From: Shewanella japonica | Lineage (GTDB): Bacteria > Pseudomonadota > Gammaproteobacteria > Enterobacterales > Shewanellaceae | NCBI RefSeq assembly: GCF_002075795.1 | Contig: NZ_CP020472.1 | Coordinates: 3,455,001-3,519,000, forward strand | Direction: 5' to 3' | DNA: 64,000 nt | Shown: positions 39,871-49,159 of the stretch, piece by piece | How positions within the stretch are numbered: position 1 is the stretch's first letter | Layout of the letters: the number at the start of each line of letters is the position of its first letter | Notes under the pieces: generated by a model | The model's database searches: none | What the model saw: only the letters and a program-made list of their open reading frames with translations | Told to the model about the DNA's origin: nothing | Position numbers and translations under genes: made by a program

Positions 39871-40704
39871 CTAACTCTTCTTCTGGTAATATATACCAGG
39901 GTTGCACCTAACCATATTGAACTCGTCCGTTAATCCCGAGATAGACTCTGACGCCCCTAAAAACAAAATACCGTTAGGGTTTAAAGCGGCAGCAAATTGC
40001 CGCAATATTTTTGCTTTTGCCTCTGGGGCAAAATAAATCAGAACATTACGGCAAAAAATAATATCAAACTTTCCTAAAAGGCTATAACTTTCAAGAAGAT
40101 TGTGTGCCCTAAAGTTTACCAAACGCTTCACATTATCTTTTACTTTCATGTTACCGGAAGGCAAAGGATCAAAAAATTGGCGCTTACGCTCAGGTGATAA
40201 CCCTCTAGCTAGGGCTAAACTATCGTATTCAGCATTTTTACAACGCTCAAGCATTGACGGAGATAAATCTGTCGCTTGAATGGTTGCATTACCAGGTAAT
40301 GCGCCTGGTTTACGTTGCTGGTATTCCAAAATCGTCATCGCGAGTGAATAAGGCTCTTGCCCTGAAGAACAAGCAGCAGACCAAATTTTTAACGGTCTTC
40401 CTAAGCGACTGTATTCAGGTAATAACGCATTATTGAGCAACTCGAACGGATATTTGTCCCTAAACCACAAGGTCTCATTCGTTGTCATTGCATCAATGAC
40501 TTCCGCCCTTAAATGCCTTTCCGTTGGCTTCATCGACCTTTTAACCACTTCTGATAATGACGGCAAATCATATTTACCCATCAAAGGAGCTAATCGGCTT
40601 CTTACTAAATATTGCTTGTTGTCACCTAATACAATGCCGCTGTGCTGTTCTAAAAAGAGCTTAAACTGATTATATTCTGCTTCAGCGAGTGATTTATTCG
40701 TCAC
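39871..40704 (-). CDS. cheR: CheR, chemoreceptor glutamate methyltransferase
   Basis: 277 residues. CheR N-domain and SAM-binding domain with TNETLWFRDKYPFELL, WSAACSSGQEPYSLAM and DIIFCRNVLIYF are present. It methylates receptor glutamates for adaptation. Start is GTG at 40704 with AGGA seven bases upstream. It follows cheV by 153 bases, a pairing common in polar flagellar clusters. Confidence 0.96.
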   Translation of the reverse strand: MTNKSLAEAEYNQFKLFLEQHSGIVLGDNKQYLVRSRLAPLMGKYDLPSLSEVVKRSMKPTERHLRAEVIDAMTTNETLWFRDKYPFELLNNALLPEYSRLGRPLKIWSAACSSGQEPYSLAMTILEYQQRKPGALPGNATIQATDLSPSMLERCKNAEYDSLALARGLSPERKRQFFDPLPSGNMKVKDNVKRLVNFRAHNLLESYSLLGKFDIIFCRNVLIYFAPEAKAKILRQFAAALNPNGILFLGASESISGLTDEFNMVRCNPGIYYQKKS

Positions 40705-40814
40705 ATTTACATCCTATTATAAGAAATGACACTAGCGTCACTTCAGAGTGAACAGGTTACTTTTATTAACTTATCACGACTATCGACAAGCACAACGTAT
40801 TGCTCACAATAACT

Positions 40815-40844
40815 GTCTGACTATCTATTTAATCATAGTCAGAC
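40815..40844. repeat. inverted repeat between cheV and cheR
   Basis: Perfect 10-bp inverted repeat (GTCTGACTAT / ATAGTCAGAC) with a ten-base loop, 14 bases past the cheV stop. There is no T run on the minus strand after it, so it may be a weak terminator or an mRNA-stabilising hairpin. Confidence 0.5.
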
Positions 40845-40857
40845 TTATCAATATTGC

Positions 40858-41778
40858 TTATAAAATTAGGTGTTTATTTACAGCAGATGCTAATTCATCT
40901 GGATTAAACTTGGCGATAAAGTCATTGGCACCCACTTTCTCAACCATTGCTTGGTTAAATACACCACTAAGAGATGTATGAAGTACCACTTTAATGTCTT
41001 TCAACTTAGGATCGTCTCTAATTTCAGCCGTTAAGGTGTAACCATCCATTTCTGGCATTTCGATATCCGAAATAATCAAAGGAATTTCGTCAGCAACATT
41101 ATCCATCTCAGTCGCAATCGCTTTAAGCTTTTCTAGCGCATCTTTACCATCAATGGCGGTATCAATTTGCAAATTAAGCGACTCAAGCGAACGAATAATT
41201 TGTTTACGCGCCACTGCAGAATCATCAATGACCATGATGTGATAATGCTGGTCACGATCAATGGTTAACGCTTCATTAGCTTCTTCACTGATTTCAGTCT
41301 TAACAGGTGATATCTCGTCTAAGATTTTTTCAACATCTAAAATCTCAACCAATTCACCTTCGATTTCAGTTACCGCAGTTAAATAAGAGTTACGCCCAGC
41401 CCCTTGTGGTGGTGGCATAATCGATTCCCAGTTCATATTGATAATACGTTCAACTGAACTGACTAGGAACCCTTGAATGCTTCGGTTGTATTCAGCAATG
41501 ATAATAAAACAATTCTCTGTCGATGTAAGAGGACGCCCACCTGTTGCAGCACTCAAATCAATCACAGAGATGGTTGAACCACGGATATGGGCAATACCTT
41601 TAATCAGCGGACTCAAACGAGGTAATGTCGTTAACGGAGGACATTGCAGCACCTCTTTTACTTTAAATACGTTAATGCCAAAACGCTGACGTCCATTCAA
41701 CTTAAATAGTAACAACTCTAATCTGTTTTGACCTACAAGCTGCGTACGTTTATTAACTGACTCAAGAATACTCGACAT
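40858..41778 (-). CDS. cheV: CheV, CheW-receiver hybrid chemotaxis coupling protein
   Basis: 306 residues: CheW-like domain (about 15-165, FGINVFKVKEVLQCP, HIRGSTISVIDL) then a receiver domain (about 178-305) with acidic pair in MVIDDSAVARKQI, phospho-acceptor in LIISDIEMPEMDGY and conserved Lys near FIAKFNPDEL. It couples receptors to CheA and probably buffers phosphate. First gene of the minus-strand flagellar block, divergent from flgA. Confidence 0.96.
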   Translation of the reverse strand: MSSILESVNKRTQLVGQNRLELLLFKLNGRQRFGINVFKVKEVLQCPPLTTLPRLSPLIKGIAHIRGSTISVIDLSAATGGRPLTSTENCFIIIAEYNRSIQGFLVSSVERIINMNWESIMPPPQGAGRNSYLTAVTEIEGELVEILDVEKILDEISPVKTEISEEANEALTIDRDQHYHIMVIDDSAVARKQIIRSLESLNLQIDTAIDGKDALEKLKAIATEMDNVADEIPLIISDIEMPEMDGYTLTAEIRDDPKLKDIKVVLHTSLSGVFNQAMVEKVGANDFIAKFNPDELASAVNKHLIL

Positions 41779-42077
41779 AACCCTGCCTTGTTTTATTTAT
41801 ACTGCCCCTAAGGACTTTATTACTTATGACTTAAAGCGACCATAAGCCATATTTGTCAAATTGTAGCATACGCTGCAATTATTTATGTCGCGATGACTAT
41901 CGCATTTAGGTAATAGGCATACTTATTGCTTATTTAAACCGTATCGGTGTTTACAAGCGAAAAAAGTCAAACTTATGACTCTTTATTTACCCGATAACCA
42001 TTTATCCAAAATCAAAGCGTTGTTAGCTTAACTTAAAAGTATAGAGGTATTCTGGCCACCACCGCTAGAAACAAGAT
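41779..42077. other. divergent cheV/flgA intergenic region
   Basis: 299 bases without a coding frame. It holds the sigma-54 promoter of flgA on the plus strand (41915-41930). On the minus strand, for cheV, I find neither a -24/-12 site nor a sigma-28 site. Confidence 0.6.
41915..41930 (+). promoter_or_regulatory. sigma-54 promoter of flgA
   Basis: AGGCATACTTATTGCT on the plus strand: GG-N10-GC spacing is exact, with A for T at the first base. It lies 148 bases before flgA, longer than elsewhere in the window. Confidence 0.62.
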
Positions 42078-42800
42078 ATGAAGAAAAACACATTACTGTT
42101 ATTGCTCATTCTTTGCATTCATTTACCGGTTTTTGCCAGTGAACAAAGCACTATTACCTATACTTTATCGACCATCACCGAGCTAGCTAAAGAGACAGTT
42201 GCAAAAAAAATTGCAACCAGTCCAAATGCTAACCCCAATGCGAAAGTGAATATCATTCCCCAAAGCTTAGAAGGAAGGTTAACGCCACCCGCTTGTTACC
42301 CTCCTCTTTCTGTTGCTATGGCAAGCGACCGACCGATTAATCGAACCAATACCGTTAAAATTAGCTGCATCAGCCCAGACTACGATTACCCTTGGCAAAT
42401 GTATTTATCGGTTAAAGTCGAAGTCATGTATCCCGTCGTCACCGCAATTGGCATCATTGAAAAAGGTGAACTCATCACTCCTGAAGCCATCGAAATTAAT
42501 TACGTTGACCAACACAGTATCCGAGGACAGTTTTTCTCAGACACAAGCAACATAATCGGCACCCGCTCTAAAAGACGTGTCGCAGCTAAAGCCCCATTGC
42601 TGAATAATAACCTATGTTTTGTCTGTAAGGGGGATTCGGTATCCATTTACGCAAAAACAAATAGCTTTGAAATAAAAACAGCTGGTGAAGCACTAAGAGA
42701 TGGCAATATAGGCGATGCAATAAGAGTCAGAAATGCCAACTCAAACAGACGATTAGATGTCATTGTCACCGGAGTTGGCGAAGTTGAAGTTAGGATGTAA
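42078..42800 (+). CDS. flgA: FlgA, P-ring assembly chaperone
   Basis: 240 residues: signal peptide (cleavage likely after VFA near residue 20), then a domain with SLEGRLTPPACYPPL and a C-terminal SAF domain (GELITPEAIEIN, AGEALRDGNIGDAIRVRN). It helps FlgI assemble in the periplasm. Heads flgA-flgM-flgN, the usual order. Confidence 0.95.
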   Translation: MKKNTLLLLLILCIHLPVFASEQSTITYTLSTITELAKETVAKKIATSPNANPNAKVNIIPQSLEGRLTPPACYPPLSVAMASDRPINRTNTVKISCISPDYDYPWQMYLSVKVEVMYPVVTAIGIIEKGELITPEAIEINYVDQHSIRGQFFSDTSNIIGTRSKRRVAAKAPLLNNNLCFVCKGDSVSIYAKTNSFEIKTAGEALRDGNIGDAIRVRNANSNRRLDVIVTGVGEVEVRM

Positions 42801-42808
42801 AATATTCC

Positions 42809-42835
42809 TAAAGTTTTTTCCAACAAGGTCGATAG
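42809..42835 (+). promoter_or_regulatory. sigma-28 promoter of flgM
   Basis: TAAA (42809-42812), 15 bases, GTCGATAG (42828-42835), six of eight bases of GCCGATAA. It lies between flgA and flgM, 38 bases before flgM, giving FliA-dependent expression of its own inhibitor. Confidence 0.75.
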
Positions 42836-42872
42836 CCTGTTAGGAAAACCATAAATTACGCTGGAGCCTAAA

Positions 42873-43202
42873 ATGGCAATTGATATTAACAATCTTAAAA
42901 CAGCATCACACACTCAGTTGCGTACTAATCGTGACTCAGGTGCTGCCCCAAAAGCTGCCGAGTCAGCTGGGCAACAGGCTGCACCTATTAAAAGTGATTC
43001 GGTCAGCATTACCTCGCAAGCACAGCAGCTGCAAGGAGCCCAAACTAACATGGCATCTTTACCTGAAATTGATCAAAGCAAAGTTGATGCAATAAAGTCA
43101 GCCATTTCAGAGGGACGTTATAAAGTCGACCCTGAAAAATTAGCGGCGAATATTGCAAGCTTTGAAGCTGACATGAGCGGACTAAATTTCGACCAAGAGT
43201 AG
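42873..43202 (+). CDS. flgM: FlgM, anti-sigma-28 factor
   Basis: 109 residues with a disordered N-terminal half and the FlgM domain in the second half (SDSVSITSQAQQLQG, then VDAIKSAISEGRYKVDPEKL). Binds FliA until exported through the finished hook. GGAG lies six bases before the ATG. Confidence 0.95.
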   Translation: MAIDINNLKTASHTQLRTNRDSGAAPKAAESAGQQAAPIKSDSVSITSQAQQLQGAQTNMASLPEIDQSKVDAIKSAISEGRYKVDPEKLAANIASFEADMSGLNFDQE

Positions 43203-43283
43203 CGTCATACCTGCTCTTGGATAAACAATCATCATCGCATTACGCCTTGTCGTTATGATGTGGGTTTTTATAAAGAGTAAATT

Positions 43284-43709
43284 ATGAATGAATTACTACA
43301 GCTGTTATCTTTTCAGCACGGCACTTTGTCGTCGCTGAAAAAACTTGTATCTGCAGAAAAGCAGGCCTTAGCAGATCAAGATGCCGACACCTTGTTAGCA
43401 CTTGCACGCGAAAAAGTGGAGTGTTTGAATACGCTTCAACAAAATGATGAGAAATTAGCTAATCATCCTGATAAATCTTTGCTCAATTCAGAGCCTAAAC
43501 TCATTGAGAAAGTCGCTGAAGCTAAAACCATTCTCGAAGAGTGTAAAGACATCAATAATCAAAATGCTAGCTTAATCGAACTGAATATTGCGAGCTTAAA
43601 TCGCTTTTCTCAAGCCATGCAAATGAGTAGAAATGCCACCAGTTTAACTTATAACGACAAAGGCCGAACGTCGACAATTTCATCTTTGGGCCAAAACCTC
43701 AAAGCCTAA
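43284..43709 (+). CDS. flgN: FlgN, chaperone for FlgK and FlgL
   Basis: 141 residues, helical, with FlgN-like N-terminal coiled coil (LLALAREKVECLNTLQQND). Its place after flgM is the standard flgAMN order. A bidirectional terminator follows at 43806-43831. Confidence 0.92.
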   Translation: MNELLQLLSFQHGTLSSLKKLVSAEKQALADQDADTLLALAREKVECLNTLQQNDEKLANHPDKSLLNSEPKLIEKVAEAKTILEECKDINNQNASLIELNIASLNRFSQAMQMSRNATSLTYNDKGRTSTISSLGQNLKA

Positions 43710-43805
43710 GTTAAGCTAATATCGATTTAAGCCATGTAGACAGTTCATCCTAGGTCAACTGCAATCTCTCCAATGGCAAAACAGCATCGCTAATGACCAA
43801 CATAA

Positions 43806-43831
43806 AAAAACCGCCTTTATTGGCGGTTTTT
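43806..43831. terminator. bidirectional terminator between flgN and flgP
   Basis: Stem AAAAACCGCC / GGCGGTTTTT with a six-base loop; A and T runs on both sides serve both the converging flgN (+) and flgP (-) transcripts. Confidence 0.9.
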
Positions 43832-43850
43832 ATATCTGTCGAAATTTACA

Positions 43851-44309
43851 TTAAAAGTATGTCACTTCTTTTACACGACGGGGGCGGTTTTGTTGCTGAT
43901 AAAGATCCCACACCTGAGCAAAATCCAGCTCTAACTCAGTCACATACATATCACCCGCAGGATAGCTTTTTACTACTTTCGCGCCTTTAATCATTCCTGA
44001 CACATTGGCAGAAACGGTTTCGTTATTGAGCATCCAGTCGCTCATTTGACTATGAGCATCAATCTGTTGACCATATACCTGCTCTGCTAATTCTCGATAT
44101 GCCGCGATTTTTGACGCTTGCATGGCCATTAGAACTTTATGTGACTGCTCTTTCGCAGGCTGAGTCGCTAAAGGCGCATAACCAATTGCAGTTAACTTAG
44201 GGAACTGATCTGGCGCTTCTGTTTCCCATTGCACATATTTATCATTACTTGCACAACCACTTATCGAGATTGCCAATAATGAAACCAATAGAACCACTAA
44301 CTTATTCAT
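43851..44309 (-). CDS. flgP: FlgP, outer-membrane flagellar ring lipoprotein
   Basis: 152 residues with a lipobox (SISGC, lipidated C19) and an LPP20-like body (KVLMAMQASKIAAYRELAEQ). In Vibrio and Campylobacter, FlgP builds the outer-membrane-associated disk or H-ring. Its start overlaps the flgO stop (ATGA). Confidence 0.92.
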   Translation of the reverse strand: MNKLVVLLVSLLAISISGCASNDKYVQWETEAPDQFPKLTAIGYAPLATQPAKEQSHKVLMAMQASKIAAYRELAEQVYGQQIDAHSQMSDWMLNNETVSANVSGMIKGAKVVKSYPAGDMYVTELELDFAQVWDLYQQQNRPRRVKEVTYF

Positions 44310-45013
44310 AATTTTGCTCCCAATACTACGGCATTACCTTGACCAGACGCTTCATGGCGGAAAAGCAATCCATCTTGAAAAATGACTTGATTTGAAGGTG
44401 ATAAATAGCCAGGTAAACTATTCATATTCACAAAAGTTTGTACTGCTGACACCACCCGATTATTAGTCACATTCACAATTCTTGCATTAAGAACTAAGCC
44501 CATTGGTGTGGTATCCATAGTCGAAACGACAACATGAGAAACAGGCAAGTCAGACGGAAGTAACTTCCAATCTCGACTTAAAATAAACTCGCCCTGCTCA
44601 GTTGAACGTAATGCATTCGCCACGTTTAAATCGACCAAGTTAAATTCATGACTATGAAAAGCGGCAACAAAACCTTGCTGTAACTGTAAGCCTAAAGCAT
44701 CCGTTTTGCTGTAATCACTGGTATTAACCGGAGTGGTTACAAGTAAAGGTTGGTCAGAGCGTAAACTGTCATTTTGTAATACCAATTCATTTACGACTTT
44801 TTCAGCCAATATATTCACATGTGATTTAGGGGCTAGACCGGCTTTAGTAATGTCATATTGTAAAGGCGCAGGCTGCACTTCAGGTTCATCACTAAACCAA
44901 AAGCTAGTTTCAGTAGGCTTTTCTACATAAGCTAACTCATTTGTCGACACAGGCGGCTCGCTAGCGCAAGCAGCCGCTAGCAACGCAATGGGAAAAATGA
45001 TTAAACGGCTCAT
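44306..45013 (-). CDS. flgO: FlgO, outer-membrane flagellar lipoprotein
   Basis: 235 residues with a lipobox (LLAAAC, lipidated C16) and the FlgO domain (INxxAEKVVNELVLQND region, VVSTMDTTPMGLVLNARIVN). Works with FlgP and FlgT to stabilise the sheath-side ring. Divergent from flgT across 290 bases. Confidence 0.92.
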   Translation of the reverse strand: MSRLIIFPIALLAAACASEPPVSTNELAYVEKPTETSFWFSDEPEVQPAPLQYDITKAGLAPKSHVNILAEKVVNELVLQNDSLRSDQPLLVTTPVNTSDYSKTDALGLQLQQGFVAAFHSHEFNLVDLNVANALRSTEQGEFILSRDWKLLPSDLPVSHVVVSTMDTTPMGLVLNARIVNVTNNRVVSAVQTFVNMNSLPGYLSPSNQVIFQDGLLFRHEASGQGNAVVLGAKL

Positions 45014-45206
45014 GGCTTATTCCTTATTACAATGACGTCTCAGCATTGATGTGATGTTAGGTTCAGTAATGTTGCCACTAACAGGCTTTAGGTCCAATCA
45101 GAGCACACATTAAACACACTATAGATAGTGTATCGACCACACATTCAAAACCTTTACCTTGAAATAAAGAATTTATCTCCATCTGTTCACTGCTAAAAGC
45201 TCATAC

Positions 45207-45222
45207 AGGCATGGTTTTTGCT
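45207..45222 (+). promoter_or_regulatory. sigma-54 promoter of flgT
   Basis: AGGCATGGTTTTTGCT: GG and GC ten bases apart, A for T at the first base, 82 bases before flgT. No matching element was found for flgO on the other strand. Confidence 0.66.
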
Positions 45223-45303
45223 TTTATTATGATAATTAATTTAAGTCGTGCTAAACCGTCATAGAGTTGGCACCCTTTTTCTTCGATATTGTGAAAAGCG
45301 AAC

Positions 45304-46491
45304 ATGAACATGCCAAACGTTAGCTCTAAATATTTGACGATTATCATGCTGGTTATTCTATCAGCTTGTTTCAGTCACTCTGTATTAGCGCAAAGAGTTG
45401 AAGTGTCAGGAAAAGCCAAAATTATTGACGGCAATATAGATAAAGCCCGCGAGGATGCGATTAATCAAGCATTAAACTATGCCAGCTTAAAAGCGGGTGT
45501 GAACTTTAATAGCCAGCAAAGTATTAATCAGGGCAACTTAACTCAAGATGCATTTCAAATAAAACGCATGGGTCAAGCTAACGATATTGAACTCGTGTCT
45601 GAAATCATCAGCGCATCAGATATCACGGTTATGTTGCGGCTCAATCTTGAATCTAAACCCCAAGCACAGCAATGCCACAGCCAACAATTAAAAGCGGCAA
45701 TAATGATCCCCCAAGCCATCATGCGTGACCGCTCACAACTTCGATACGGACAACTTGCTAACTTTGAACAAGCTTTATCACAGCAGTTTGGCAATTTATT
45801 AAATAATGGCTCTGACTACAGTTTTGCTCGTATGCACGCCGAGGAGAAGCTTGACCATAACAACCAACTCATCAACTTCAAAGGCCAACGCATACCAAGC
45901 TGGCTTGGCGAAATAACCGACAGCCAATATATCTTACAACCGGAAATCCTGGATATTTCAACCGAGCCATACTCGAGTTCTTTATTTGGATTATGGGATG
46001 AGACACCTTTAAGACAAATTAATTTACGGTTTACCATGTTCCAAGGCATTAGTGGTGAAAAAGTGTGGAGCAAAGACTATCAAGCAGAAGCTGAGTGGGA
46101 TTTTGAACGAGATGAAACCGTGTCACCTTCAACCCAACGGTTTTGGGGCTCAACTTATGGTCAAACTATGAATCAGCTTTTACAACAAAGCACTCAAGAT
46201 ATTGATAATTTACTAAATTGTCGACCTTTACTCGGTCAAATCGTTGCTAAGCAAGGTAATAGAATCATCATTAATTTAGGCCGTCGAAATAACGTCAAAA
46301 TGGGTGATAACTTCCAAATCGTGTTACAACAAAACATTCCTGATAGAGTGAATTTAATGCGAGCTGTTGCAACTAAAAATAGAGCCACGGTCACAATAGA
46401 ACAAGTTTCAGAAGAAAGCGCCACAGCCTTACTAGAAGGTATTGAAAGCTCTGGCAACATACAGATCCAAGATATTGTGATTAAGATTTAA
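45304..46491 (+). CDS. flgT: FlgT, H-ring protein of the flagellar basal body
   Basis: 395 residues with a signal peptide (cleavage likely after VLA near residue 29) and the three FlgT domains: an N-terminal domain (VEVSGKAKIIDGNIDKARED), a middle domain, and a small C-terminal domain (GQIVAKQGNRIIINLGRRNN). Needed for the H ring and outer membrane passage. A second ATG lies two codons in. The sigma-28 promoter of the next gene begins at its stop codon. Confidence 0.93.
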   Translation: MNMPNVSSKYLTIIMLVILSACFSHSVLAQRVEVSGKAKIIDGNIDKAREDAINQALNYASLKAGVNFNSQQSINQGNLTQDAFQIKRMGQANDIELVSEIISASDITVMLRLNLESKPQAQQCHSQQLKAAIMIPQAIMRDRSQLRYGQLANFEQALSQQFGNLLNNGSDYSFARMHAEEKLDHNNQLINFKGQRIPSWLGEITDSQYILQPEILDISTEPYSSSLFGLWDETPLRQINLRFTMFQGISGEKVWSKDYQAEAEWDFERDETVSPSTQRFWGSTYGQTMNQLLQQSTQDIDNLLNCRPLLGQIVAKQGNRIIINLGRRNNVKMGDNFQIVLQQNIPDRVNLMRAVATKNRATVTIEQVSEESATALLEGIESSGNIQIQDIVIKI

Positions 46492-46515
46492 AAATCAGTG
46501 AACGTGAATCGATAA
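46489..46515 (+). promoter_or_regulatory. sigma-28 promoter of the maf-type gene
   Basis: TAAA (46489-46492, its first three bases being the flgT stop codon), 15 bases, ATCGATAA (46508-46515), six of eight bases of the consensus. It lies 36 bases before the transferase start. Confidence 0.7.
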
Positions 46516-46550
46516 AACATATACCAATAGACAAGAAGGTTTTACTTACA

Positions 46551-49034
46551 ATGGCTACATCACAATCAGTTTTTAATAATCAGTTCGCCATTAGTCAATT
46601 TGATGAGTACTACTTGCCCTGCATCAACAGGAATACCTTTGAAAAAGAAGACTCTATAACCGCTTTTAAAAAGAAGTATAAACACGATATTTTTAAGGAA
46701 GATACATTACACGTCATTCTAGGTCTCGATTCTGGCTTATTGGTTAATTATATTCTTGAGTCTCCACAGGTAGCAGGAAGTAAATACATTTTTGTAGAGC
46801 TACCAGAAGTCATGTCGATGTTAAATATTGATATACCAGAGGAGCAGCAACACTACCTTAAAGTGCTAAGTCTTGAAGAACTTAATGAACATATAGAATC
46901 GGGCGAAGATGATTTATTCCTTATAAAAGATCAAATCGCCATTACACTCTCATTAGCCGCCTCTACAGGCGTGGTTGAAGAATATTCAGGCTACTACAGC
47001 CAAATTTATAAATTAATAAAACAACAAACCACCTCACATAAAGCAAATTTTACTCAAAAGTCATTTTTTGTAGAACAATTTTTCAATGTTGTCGAAAATA
47101 ACCAACCAGCTTCGATATTGAAAAATAAATTTGCAGGTAAAACTGCAATAGTGATTGGTGGTGGCCCATCACTTGATGAACATATTGATTGGATTAAAGC
47201 TAATTATGAACAGTTTTTCATTCTTACCGTATCAAGGTTCGCATCAAAGTTGTCTGCTGCTGGGATCCCAGCTCATATTATTGTTTCAGTAGATCCTCAA
47301 GATACAAGTTTTGAGGTTAACCGCGATATGATGGGCCTCGCAAATGAAAGCCTGTTTATTAACTCACATCATGTCAATCATAGAATCATTGCTCAGTGGA
47401 ATGGAAAATCATTGTTCTTAGGCAATCGGTTCCCATGGGAAGAAACTAACAACATTCTTACCATTGGTCCTACGGTAACCAATAGTGCTATCAGAGTGGC
47501 AATTGAAATGGGCTTTAAACAAGTGCTTTTAAGCGGCGTTGATTTATGTCACCCCTCTGCAGGCGTCACTCATGCAAAAGGAAGCGTTGAAGCCAGTGCC
47601 GGAAGTAATAATAGTATTATTCATGAGTGGGTAGAAACCTACTCTGGTAGCATTGCTGAAACGCCAATTCAACTGATACATGCAGCACTCGCGCTAAAAG
47701 AAGAAGCTGAGACTTACCCTAATGTTGAAATCGTTAACCTATCTATAAATGCAGCTAAAATTCAAGGTATTACCCATATACCAAAAGAACAAGTTTCAAT
47801 TGTTTCAGCTGATTGCAGTCCAAGTCAGTTACTCGAAATGGTTCCATCAGCTAGTGAAAACAAACAAGAAAAATTACAACGTATTCAAACTGAATTATCT
47901 GCTGCTAACGAGGCTTTTAAAGCTATAAGCAAGCTGGCTATCAAAGCCTTACACATTAATAATGAAGCTAAAAAGTTGAAACAGCACTCTGCAGCGTTTC
48001 AAGCTAAAGCGAGTGAAATCGATAAAATTGAGCAAAAAATAAATAAGAAATTTCCAAAATATAATATGTCGATAAAGGTATTCGGATATTTTGAGTTTAC
48101 GCAATTTCTGACAACAAAGAAGACTCAGGATTGGTCCTTTAAACAAATGAATTCAATGACTCATTTGTACTATAGTGCTTATCAAATCATTACTGAACAG
48201 CTTCAAGAGTTAACAGAGACCGCGCTAGATATTGTCAAATTAAGACGTGAAGAAATAAGCGACACACCATCAATAGAATTGATTACCGAAGGCTGGAAAA
48301 AGCACAACCAACCGGGACGAGTCAATATTTTTCAAGCGATGTTCAACAACACAGTCGCTAGCTCTTTGACACTAGAAGAAAAATCCAAACTAAAATCAGC
48401 AAGTGACAGCTATCAAGATCAACTCACAAGCTTTGCTCATCCATACTTTTCGATGAAGAAAAAGAACCAAAATTTAGACAATACATTAGCCAAAATTCTA
48501 GATTTGAAACAACATAAGAATATCGATGGTTTAACACTACTCACTAACAATATAGAGCCATTAATTGCCAATGATAAGTTTGCACATAGGTTATTCCATC
48601 TCGCGTTGCATTATGTACATTTTTTAGAAAATAACTTTGATGCAGCTTTAGCTGCGTTACTGGAAATTGAACCCACAAGCAGAACTGAAGTCGAATTAAA
48701 GCAGCAGTTATTGCTTGCGCTTAAATTACACAAAATTGACTTAGCAGAAGAAACAATAACCTCTTTGGCTCAGTACAGTGACGAATATTACCCTCAGCAT
48801 GCCCACATATTGTCCTTACAAGGTAAAAACCAGCAAGCATTGGATTTGTATTTAAATTATTTAGACAAATACCCTACTGACGAAAGTACATTGATTAAAC
48901 TCGGCGTCTTTTTAGCAGGGCTTGGGCAAATCGAAGGAGCTAAATCAGCTTTCGATAATGTGATGCAAATCAATCCTGATAATGTCACCGCTAGAAACTA
49001 CCTAAATCAGTTAGCAACAGGTAATGCATCTTAA
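46551..49034 (+). CDS. maf: Maf-type motility accessory factor, DUF115 domain with C-terminal repeats
   Basis: 827 residues. The middle (about 195-400) is the DUF115/MptE-like domain with KTAIVIGGGPSLDEHIDWI, HIIVSVDPQDTSFEVN, TIGPTVTNSAIRVAIEMG and LLSGVDLCHP, typical of Maf proteins that move pseudaminic or related nonulosonic acids onto flagellin. The last 200 residues form helical TPR-like repeats (LSLQGKNQQALDLYLNYLDK, LGQIEGAKSAFDNVMQINPD) that may bind flagellin or its chaperone. The gene lies between flgT and the tRNA and has a candidate sigma-28 promoter, so it would be made with the filament. Confidence 0.85.
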   Translation: MATSQSVFNNQFAISQFDEYYLPCINRNTFEKEDSITAFKKKYKHDIFKEDTLHVILGLDSGLLVNYILESPQVAGSKYIFVELPEVMSMLNIDIPEEQQHYLKVLSLEELNEHIESGEDDLFLIKDQIAITLSLAASTGVVEEYSGYYSQIYKLIKQQTTSHKANFTQKSFFVEQFFNVVENNQPASILKNKFAGKTAIVIGGGPSLDEHIDWIKANYEQFFILTVSRFASKLSAAGIPAHIIVSVDPQDTSFEVNRDMMGLANESLFINSHHVNHRIIAQWNGKSLFLGNRFPWEETNNILTIGPTVTNSAIRVAIEMGFKQVLLSGVDLCHPSAGVTHAKGSVEASAGSNNSIIHEWVETYSGSIAETPIQLIHAALALKEEAETYPNVEIVNLSINAAKIQGITHIPKEQVSIVSADCSPSQLLEMVPSASENKQEKLQRIQTELSAANEAFKAISKLAIKALHINNEAKKLKQHSAAFQAKASEIDKIEQKINKKFPKYNMSIKVFGYFEFTQFLTTKKTQDWSFKQMNSMTHLYYSAYQIITEQLQELTETALDIVKLRREEISDTPSIELITEGWKKHNQPGRVNIFQAMFNNTVASSLTLEEKSKLKSASDSYQDQLTSFAHPYFSMKKKNQNLDNTLAKILDLKQHKNIDGLTLLTNNIEPLIANDKFAHRLFHLALHYVHFLENNFDAALAALLEIEPTSRTEVELKQQLLLALKLHKIDLAEETITSLAQYSDEYYPQHAHILSLQGKNQQALDLYLNYLDKYPTDESTLIKLGVFLAGLGQIEGAKSAFDNVMQINPDNVTARNYLNQLATGNAS

Positions 49035-49058
49035 AAGTCTATGATGTTGAAACTACGC

Positions 49059-49086
49059 GTTAGTTGACGATTAAAGGTCAACTAAC
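49059..49086 (+). terminator. possible terminator hairpin after the maf-type gene
   Basis: Perfect 10-bp inverted repeat (GTTAGTTGAC / GTCAACTAAC) with an eight-base loop, 25 bases past the stop. No T run follows, so termination is uncertain. Confidence 0.45.
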
Positions 49087-49145
49087 TCAACTGCTTAACT
49101 ATTAAGCATTTAAATTTGAAGCCTTTTAATCATATTAAAAGCTTG

Positions 49146-49151
49146 TATAAT
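49146..49151 (+). promoter_or_regulatory. -10 box of tRNA-Arg
   Basis: Exact TATAAT nine bases before the tRNA. The -35 is poor (TTTTAA at 17-base spacing). Confidence 0.5.
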
Positions 49152-49159
49152 TGCCCTGT

